Shown piece after piece: positions 56,109 through 64,000 of a stretch of 64,000 nucleotides of DNA. How positions within the stretch are numbered: the stretch's first letter is position 1; each line of letters begins with the position of its first letter. The position numbers and the translations under genes are program-made. Below the pieces are notes generated by a model. The model did no database searches. It saw only the letters and a program-made list of their open reading frames with translations, and was not told where the DNA came from. Origin of the DNA: Calvatia gigantea (Eukaryota > Basidiomycota > Agaricomycetes > Agaricales > Lycoperdaceae); assembly GCA_025093985.1 (NCBI GenBank), contig JACAAK010000006.1, positions 868,001 to 932,000 on the forward strand. The letters are read 5' to 3'.

Positions 56109-59100
56109 ATGAAACTCCCTACCTTGGACAATAAAGCGTCAATCTTTCTCCCTATCAAACTTAATCAGAACCATCTACGAAATATCCCAGTCACCGCTCT
56201 AATTGACTCTGGAGCCCAAGGAAACTTCATCTCCTCGAATTTTACAAACACCTACGGACTACGAACACGCCCTATCAAACATCCTATCAAAGTATCCAAT
56301 GCGGATGGAACTCCCAATGAAAATGGATCAATCTATGAAAGCGTAGAATTGAACGCCTTAATTGATGGAAAACAATGCCAATTCGAAGCCTACGTCTCAG
56401 GAATAGGATCCAAAGATCTAATCCTAGGATACCTGTGGCTACAACAAACAAACCCAGACATAAATTGGACTACTCAAGAGTTCAAATGGCGAAACAATGA
56501 TGACATTATACCCTTAATCGTAAAATCCACAAATGGACCTACCACTATCAATGAAATCGCCTTAGATATCCATGGAATGAATGATGCCGAACGCTACACC
56601 TACCTAGATGAAGACTTTGACCCACTGGCTGTAAAAGTCTTCGAAGCAATCATCCATTCGGAAGAACCCGAACTCTCCATCGATGAACTCAAACTCTACT
56701 TGGAAAACATTGATTTCGATGAATTCCATTTGGAACATGAACTCTACGAAATCACTCAAACTCCACACGAACTCGAAATCAATATGAAGATCACCCAAGC
56801 TACAAGTCTCGCACAAAAATCAACCCCAAAAACCAATACAAAGATACCCAGGAAATACAAGAAATTCGCTTCACTCTTCGACACGAAGAAATCTGAGCGA
56901 TTTCCCCCTCCCAGGCCATACGACCATAAAATCGAACTCTTGGATACCTTCAAACCAGAACTAGGGAAAATGTACCCCTTATCAAGAAGGAGACCAATGG
57001 AAAGCTGCATTCAAAACTCCAATCGGACTTTACGAGCCAAACGTCATGTTCTTTGGAATGTGCAACTCCCCAGCCACCTTCCAAAAGATGATGGACACCA
57101 TATTCGCAAAAATGCTAGATAAAGGAGGAATTATAATCTATATGGACGACATCCTCATCTACGCAAAAACTCAGGAAGAAATGGATCGCCTTACCTTGGA
57201 AGCACTTCAGATCTTGAAAGACAACGATCTATACCTGAAACTAGAAAAATGCGAATTCGATAAAACCCATCTAGAATATCTCGGCATGATAATCTCCCCT
57301 GACAAGATCAAAATGGACAACACCAAACTCCGTGGAATAGAAGAATGGCCCTTACCCCGCACTACCCGCGATGTCAGAAAATTCATGGGATTCTGTAACT
57401 TCTACCGAAAATTCATACATCGCTATGCTGACATCTCTCGACTGCTTAATGCTCTTCTATCCAAAACAAAGAAATTCGAATGGGAACACAAAGCAAATGA
57501 AGCCTTCAACCAACTAAAATCCGAATTCATGAAGAAACCCGTTTTGCTGATGCCAGACCAAACAAGACCCTTCTTTATCGAGACCGATGCCTCAAAATAT
57601 GCCTTAGGAGCAGTCTTATCACAGCAAGACATGAACAGAAACTACCACCCAGTAGCTTTCCTATCCAAAGCATTCAATCCTACCCAACGAAACTACGAAA
57701 TACACGACAGGGAACTCCTTGCCATAATCACGGCATTAGAAGAATGGCGACATTACCTAGAAGGAGCCCAACATCACGTAACAATACAAACTGATCACAA
57801 GAACCTCACCTTTTGGAGAAAACCCCAAAATATCTCCAGAAGACAAGCTCGATGGCTTGGTTTCCTCTCACACTTCGACTTTGCAATTGAACATGTCCCA
57901 GGAACCAAAATACCTGCCGCCGATGCCCTCTCACGTCGACCAGATCACACCCCAGATGATGACAATGACAACGAAAATGTTATTGTCTTACCCGAGGAAG
58001 TATTCCTCAGGGAAATCACTGTATTACCCAACGAACTATTCATTTCCGTGGTTGATCAGGAATTACAGAACGACATCGTAAAATCATTGAAATATGATGA
58101 AATCACCATGGAAGCCATGAAACGACTTCTATCAGAATCACCAGAAGCAATAAATCCGAAATACGGAATGATTCCCAGGCCATATGGACATCTTATGACA
58201 TTCGAAGGGAAGATCATCATCCCAGAAGACATGGAACTCCGCCGACGTGTCATCCAACGATACCACGACCACCCTTCGGTCGGACACCCTAGAGAACAAG
58301 AAACTTATCACCTCGCCAAAGCTGAAGTATATTGGCCAGGAATGAGTACCTTTGTACGAAATTACGTTAAAGGATGCAGCGAATGCCAACAATTTAAAAT
58401 TAACCGAAACCCTTCCCACCCTTCGTTGCAACCGATACCACCGCCGATATCTACTAGACCATTCACCCATATCGCTATGGATCTGCTGACTGACTTACCA
58501 AAGTCCCACGGATTCGACTCAATCCTGTCCATAGTGGACCATGGACTTACGAAGGGGGTAATTCTCACTCCTTGTACAAAGGAAATCACCACCAAAGGAA
58601 TCGCCGATATAATTATAGACAAGGTCTACACCAGATTCGGACTACCGGACAAGATAATCTCCAACCGCGACTCCAGATTCTGAGCAAACTCCAGTCAAGC
58701 TCTCATGAAACGACTTGGAATCACCCAATCATTCTCATCAGCCTACCACCCTCAATTGGATGGAACAACAGAACAATTCAATCAGGAAATTGCAGCGTAC
58801 CTATCTATCTACTGTACAGGAAATCCCTCCTCCTGGTCTAAAGCACTCCCAATCCTCGAATTCTCCCACAATTCATGAACACACTCCGACCGGAAACAAA
58901 CCCCTTTTGAACTCATGTACGGAACAAAGCCACATGGAATACCCACCATTCTGGAGGAATCAAACTTCACCACTACTGAAGAACGAATAGAACTCCTAGA
59001 CCATGCACGAAGAGAAGCAATTGCTGCCCACAAACTAGCTATGGAACGCATGGAGCAACGAATCAAAGCAAAATTCAAACCCTTCACCCTAGGACAAAAA

Positions 59101-59538
59101 GTGTGGCTTGAACAGAAAAACCTGAAACTCCCATTCAAATCAAACAAGATCGCACCAAAACGCCTCAGACCATTTACCATCAAAGAAGTCTTATCACCAC
59201 TCTCCTACCGACTGAAACTACCTGAAACATGGAAAATTCACAACGTATTCCACGCTACCCTTCTCTCCGAATACACTGAAAACAATACCCATGGATCAAA
59301 TCCACAACCACCTCTCCCTGACATAATAGAAGGAGAAGAAGAATACGAAATCGAAGGTATCTTGAACCATAGAACCAAGAATAAACAAAGGGAATACTAT
59401 ATTAAATGGAAAGGTTACAACCACGAAGAAAACTCTTGGGAAAACGAAGCACAATTCTTACCACATGCCCAAGAACTGTTACGAAAATACCAACGAGAAC
59501 ACCACCTAATTCCCATCCCACCTAAAAGATATAAATAA
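56109..59538 (+). pseudogene. gypsy E2 pol: protease, truncated RT, RNase H, integrase, chromodomain
   Basis: ATG at 56109 opens the protease (LIDSGAQGNFISSNF, LILGYLWLQQTNPD). At about 56983 a 275-base deletion relative to E1 removes the front of the RT, including the first catalytic Asp, and shifts the frame. From 57046 the rest is open: YMDDILIYAK intact, RNase H FIETDASKYALGAVLSQ and YEIHDRELLAI, integrase zinc end CSECQQFKINR, and MDLLTDLP. The second catalytic Asp is Asn (SNRDSRF, codon 58663-58665). TGA at 58681 and 58876 is CGA in E1. The chromodomain is at 59335-59510 and the stop at 59536. Confidence 0.9.
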
Positions 59539-59599
59539 TCCAGGATTCGCCCAACTTCTCCATCATTCCTTAACAGCACTACTACAAACCGAGCTACCA

Positions 59600-60290
59600 A
59601 TGGCACCAACCCAGAAAAACTACAAGAAGGGAAAGAAAGCGGCTATTGTAGCCTCATCCCCCTCTCCTTCCCTCTCTTCCATCTCTTCCCTCTCTACAAA
59701 AAACAATTCCCCAGTCAGAAAAGCCCATTCTCTCCCCTCCTCCCCTCATATTCCTATATCCTACCCTCCCACCGTCACATCTGTGGGCCATGAAACCCCA
59801 ATTCTCCCCACTGTCCAAATTAACGAACTGCTTGAAAAGCCCATTATCACCCTCCCGAATGCCGTCTTTACCAAAGACGAGCTCCAACAATTCACAGACC
59901 AGAACAAACAATTCTGGGTCGACGTTTTCATCGGCCCAGATTGCGTCTACATTCCCCCCTCCACTGAATCATCTCCCAGTGCCCCCTGGGATAGACTCAC
60001 CTACCCAACAAGAATGGGAAGCAGCCCCGCTGTATCCCAACCTAATCCCCAGCGAACAGAAGTACCAAACCCATCCAATAACCCCGAACCAAGAGACCCG
60101 CCAGTCTCTTTCTCCAGCATCGTCGCCAGAGCCACTCCCCATACCGCCACCTACGACACGAAATCAACCCCACAGCGACTTCTCTGGTCGCCAAAACCAA
60201 AGTACGTCTACCCAATCCGGGCCGACAACCCCACCCCAACACTCCCCTTGGAGCGAGCTGGGATCCCGAAATCTACTAGGGCAGTAGAAC
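59600..60290 (+). pseudogene. gypsy E2 ORF3, first copy, 5' part
   Basis: ATG at 59600, 61 bases after the pol stop, opens MAPTQKNYKKGKKAAIV. About 230 codons match the copy at 62283. The frame then runs into foreign RNase H-like sequence at about 60291, so the ORF is broken by a junction. Confidence 0.8.
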
Positions 60291-60540
60291 ATGAATGGAA
60301 ACTACCACCCAGTGGCGTTCCTATCCAAAGCATTCAATCCTACCCAACATAACTACGAAATACATGATTGGGAGCTCCTTGCCATAATTACTGCTTTAAA
60401 AGAATGGTAATACTACCTAGAAGAAGCACAATACTATGTAACCATATGAACCAATCACAAGAACTTCACCTTTTGGAGGAAGCCCCAAAATATCTCCAGA
60501 AGACAAGCCCAATGGCTTGGATTCCTTATACACTTCAACT
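60291..60540 (+). pseudogene. RNase H fragment of a gypsy E-type pol, CpG-poor
   Basis: Matches pol near 57630-57880 ([16 protein letters not shown], then WRKPQNISRRQA) with many C-to-T or G-to-A changes. It is inserted between two halves of ORF3 and has stops. Part of a chimeric junction. Confidence 0.7.
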
Positions 60541-61068
60541 TCATAATATCTACATAATGCCAATCAGCAAAATCACTGGCGCTTTATCTGCGACGCCATT
60601 TCACAGCTCGAACATCTTTCTCGTGGATTATGAGCATGCTACCAATCGAGCGGCCCTATTTATCCAGGCATCATGAAGCCTTGGATTACCTCAGGCTTAC
60701 GCCCGCTACCTCAAACGAGCATAGTGTTAAGCCTATCCCACCCAACCAGCGAACTGGCCCTTCTAAGGTCAGACCACACCAACGAGCCGATTCCCCCACG
60801 AGAAACCTTCCCCCAAAACCACATGTACCTTCCCCATCCACATCTCTCCCATCCGGACGGACAAATCCCACCCGAACGATTCGAAACGGCCATAACCAAC
60901 TTAATGGGCCAGCTGGACCACTTCTAAGCCTCCGAAGCCTATTCGAAAAACCCCTCGGATCCTAACCTCAGGACGAGGGAGGAACCCCAACCCAACCCCG
61001 AGCTATGAACGACCCAAATTTCGACGCCAAAGGCATTTTGTGAAAAATGTGCCAAACTCCATCTCCCT
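60541..61068 (+). pseudogene. gypsy E2 ORF3, 3' part, indel-rich
   Basis: Corresponds to 63290-63805 of the better copy with several one-base indels. It reaches the first zinc-knuckle cysteines and then jumps at a TGCC microhomology to integrase sequence. Confidence 0.75.
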
Positions 61069-62221
61069 GCCAACAATTTAAAATTAACCGAAACCCTTCC
61101 CACCCTTCGTTGCAACCGATACCACCGCCGATATCTGACTAGACCATTCACCCATATCGCTATGGATCTGCTGACTGACTTACCAAAGTCCCACGGATTC
61201 GACTCAATCCTGTCCATAGTGGACCATGGACTTACGAAGGGGGTAATTCTCACTCCTTGTACAAAGGAAATCACCACCAAAGGAATCGCCGAATATACTT
61301 ATAGACAAGGTCTACACCAGATTGGACTACCGGACAAGATAATCTCCAACCGCGACTCCAGATTCTGAGCAAACTCCAGTCAAGCTCTCATGAAACGACT
61401 TGGAATCACCCAATCATTCTCATCAGCCTACCACCCTCAATTGGATGGAACAACAGAACAATTCAATCAGGAAATTGCAGCGTACCTATCTATCTACTGT
61501 ACAGGAAATCCCTCCTCCTGGTCTAAAGCACTCCCAATCCTCGAATTCTCCCACAATCATGAACACACTCCGACCGGAAACAAACCCCTTTTGAACTCAT
61601 GTACGGAACAAAGCCACATGGAATACCCACCATTCTGGAGGAATCAAACTTCACCACTACTGAAGAACGAATAGAACTCCTAGACCATGCACGAAGAGAA
61701 GCAATTGCTGCCCACAAACTAGCTATGGAACGCATGGAGCAACGAATCAAAGCAAATTCAAACCCTTCACCCTAGGACAAAAAGTGTGGCTTGAACAGAA
61801 AAACCTGAAACTCCCATTCAAATCAAACAAGATCGCACCAAAACGCCTCAGACCATTTACCATCAAAGAAGTCTTATCACCACTCTCCTACCGACTGAAA
61901 CTACCTGAAACATGGAAAATTCACAACGTATTCCACGCTACCCTTCTCTCCGAATACACTGAAAACAATACCCATGGATCAAATCCACAACCACCTCTCC
62001 CTGACATAATAGAAGGAGAAGAAGAATACGAAATCGAAGGTATCTTGAACCATAGAACCAAGAATAAACAAAGGGAATACTATATTAAATGGAAAGGTTA
62101 CAACCACGAAGAAAACTCTTGGGAAAACGAAGCACAATTCTTACCACATGCCCAAGAACTGTTACGAAAATACCAACGAGAACACCACCTAATTCCCATC
62201 CCACCTAAAAGATATAAATAA
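61069..62221 (+). pseudogene. gypsy E2 pol, duplicated integrase and chromodomain
   Basis: Second copy of 58386-59538, offset 2683 bases from 61784 onward. The first 700 bases differ only by scattered single-base indels. After that the copies are near identical, including the SNRD mutation and the TGA after DSRF. It ends in the same stop (62219). Confidence 0.82.
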
Positions 62222-62282
62222 TCCAGGATTCGCCCAACTTCTCCATCATTCCTTAACAGCACTACTACAAACCGAGCTACCA

Positions 62283-64000
62283 ATGGCACCAACCCAGAAA
62301 AACTACAAGAAGGGAAAGAAAGCGGCTATTGTAGCCTCATCCCCCTCTCCTTCCCTCTCTTCCATCTCTTCCCTCTCTACAAAAAACAATTCCCCAGTCA
62401 GAAAAGCCCATTCTCTCCCCTCCTCCCCTCATATTCCTATATCCTACCCTCCCACCGTCACATCTGTGGGCCATGAAACCCCAATTCTCCCCACTGTCCA
62501 AATTAACGAACTGCTTGAAAAGCCCATTATCACCCTCCCGAATGCCGTCTTTACCAAAGACGAGCTCCAACAATTCACAGACCAGAACAAACAATTCTGG
62601 GTCGACGTTTTCATCGGCCCAGATTGCGTCTACATTCCCCCCTCCACCGAATCATCTCCCAGTACCCCCTGGGATAGACTCACCTACCCAACAAGAATGG
62701 GAAGCAGCCCCGCTGTATCCCAACCTAATCCCCAGCGAACAGAGGTACCAAACCCATCCAATAACCCTGAACCAAGAGACCCGCCAGTCTCTTTCTCCAG
62801 CGTCATCGCCGGAGCCACTCCCCATACCACCACCTACGACACGAAATCAACCCCACAGCGACTTCTCTGGTCGCCAAAACCAAAGTACGTCTACCCAATC
62901 CGGGCCAACAACCCCACCCCAACACTCCCCTCGGAGCAAGCTGGGATCCCGAAATCTACTAGGGCAGAACTTCCTGTCCTCAACCAACAACACATTCCCC
63001 CCTCTACTGCCGGCCCCTCTCCAAAGTCCCCCACAACCACCACTGTCAATCCGGAACCCCCCAGGTCAGCCTGGGATGAACTACACCCCACTGAACTCTC
63101 GGCCGCGGGTTACATCGCAGCCAACCCATCCGACCGAGATCCCGACAGGCGAAGCAGCTTCTCCCCTGAACCCCCCTCTGCGAACGATAGACCTTCGCCC
63201 ATGGAGTTATGGGCTAGAACTGATTTCTCATCTGAGGGATCCCTCCGCACGATGGTCCTCAAGGGAGGCCATCGAACTCGCTTCCGCACCAAATATCTAC
63301 ATAATGCCAATCAGCAAAATCACTGGCGCTTTATCTGCGACGCCATTTCACAGCTCGAACATCTTTCTCGGGATTATGAGCATGCTACCAATCGAGCGGC
63401 CCTATTTATCCAGGCATCATGAAGCCTTGGATTACCTCAGGCTTACGCCCGCTACCTCAACGAGCATAGTGTTAAGCCTATCCCACCCAACCAGCGAACT
63501 GGCCCTTCTAAGGTCAGACCACACCAACGAGCCGATTCCCCCACGAGAAAACCTTCCCCCAAACCACATGTACCTTCCCCATCCACATCTCTCCCATCCG
63601 GACGGACAAATCCCACCCGAACGATTCGAAACGGCCATACACAACTTAATGGGCCAGCTGGACCAACTTCTAAGCCTCCGAAGCCTATTCGAAAACCCCT
63701 CGGTCCTAACTCAGGACGAGGAGGAACCCCAACCCAACCCCGAGCTATGAACGACCCAAATTTCGACCCAAAGGCCTTTTGTGAAAAATGTGCCAAACTC
63801 CATCTCCCTGCCATAGGCCACTGGGCCAGTGATTGTGCCTATACCACTTGCCCCATCTGTCGAAAAACCCGCCCTGGCCATTACCGCTGGACCTGCCCCC
63901 AATACTTCTGTCGACTCTGCGAAACTCTCAACCCGAAACACAAACCAGAAGATTGCCCGAAATACGTCGACCACGTCCAAGCCGTTGAAAATATGAAACA
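62283..64000 (+). pseudogene. gypsy E2 ORF3: zinc-knuckle protein downstream of pol
   Basis: From ATG 62283 the frame has one TGA (63420, CGA in E1) and otherwise continues past 63747 into the three-knuckle region to the window edge. It therefore shows that the long N-terminal part and the zinc part are one ORF of about 605 codons. Knuckles visible: CEKCAKLHLPAIGHWASDC, CPICRKTRPGHYRWTC and CRLCETLNPKHKPEDC. Between the two copies most base differences are CpG transitions. It may bind nucleic acid like a second gag; the precise role is unknown. The end lies outside the window. Confidence 0.75.

Noticed and set aside
62335..63750. A second long open frame of about 470 codons overlapping ORF3 of gypsy E2, whose stop (TGA) overlaps the ATG at 63747
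   Set aside because: The ORF3 frame itself runs in frame into the zinc-knuckle region once CGA/TGA differences between copies are compared, so it is the likely coding frame. The other frame is open mainly because the region is proline-rich with few TA steps. A test of codon-position substitution across copies would settle it.

Overview
This window looks like a transposon graveyard from a fungal nuclear genome, most likely a basidiomycete (Agaricomycetes-like). The evidence is the mix of Ty3/gypsy elements with chromodomains, Ty1/copia elements and Tad1-like LINEs with an RNase H domain, all broken and nested. I see no ordinary host gene that I can name and no tRNA or rRNA gene. The one coding region I cannot tie firmly to a known family is at 44.87-47.85 kb, minus strand.

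Layout. 1-3.5 kb: three LINE pieces, copia LTRs and a 209-bp solo LTR. 3.5-18.0 kb: minus-strand copia remnants, cut by a complete gypsy element (7233-13574, 5-bp target duplication ATAGT) and by a LINE (13988-16108). 18.0-26.9 kb: almost pure homopolymer runs, which I read as failed base calling or assembly and not as biology. 26.9-35.9 kb: a gypsy copy (E1) interrupted by a copia fragment and ending in a 624-bp LTR. 35.9-44.4 kb: a near full-length LINE holding several solo LTRs, its tail butting onto a second LINE in opposite orientation. 44.4-50.2 kb: remains of another gypsy-like element with a large coding region of unknown function after pol, a solo LTR and a copia 3' end. 50.2-64.0 kb: a copia LTR with 58-bp inverted ends, then gypsy copy E2 with duplicated, indel-rich and chimeric blocks running off the window.

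Main points. (1) Both gypsy lineages whose 5' LTR and leader are visible carry a 10-11 nt sequence 34 nt downstream of a TATA box in the LTR that is the exact reverse complement of the sequence 2 nt after the LTR. This is the arrangement expected for Tf1-style self-priming. (2) Three gypsy lineages have extra coding sequence after pol: a 329-codon unknown ORF, a roughly 605-codon ORF ending in three zinc knuckles, and a long degraded unknown ORF. (3) Copia LTRs exist in long and short forms that differ by a GT...AG segment of about 51 nt that looks like an intron. (4) Three copia leaders have a GGTTATGGGCCCC primer site that fits an initiator-tRNA fragment. (5) Decay is dominated by CpG transitions: nonsense codons in one gypsy copy are CGA in the other, and one pair of LTRs differs only by transitions. 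All elements appear inactive as written.
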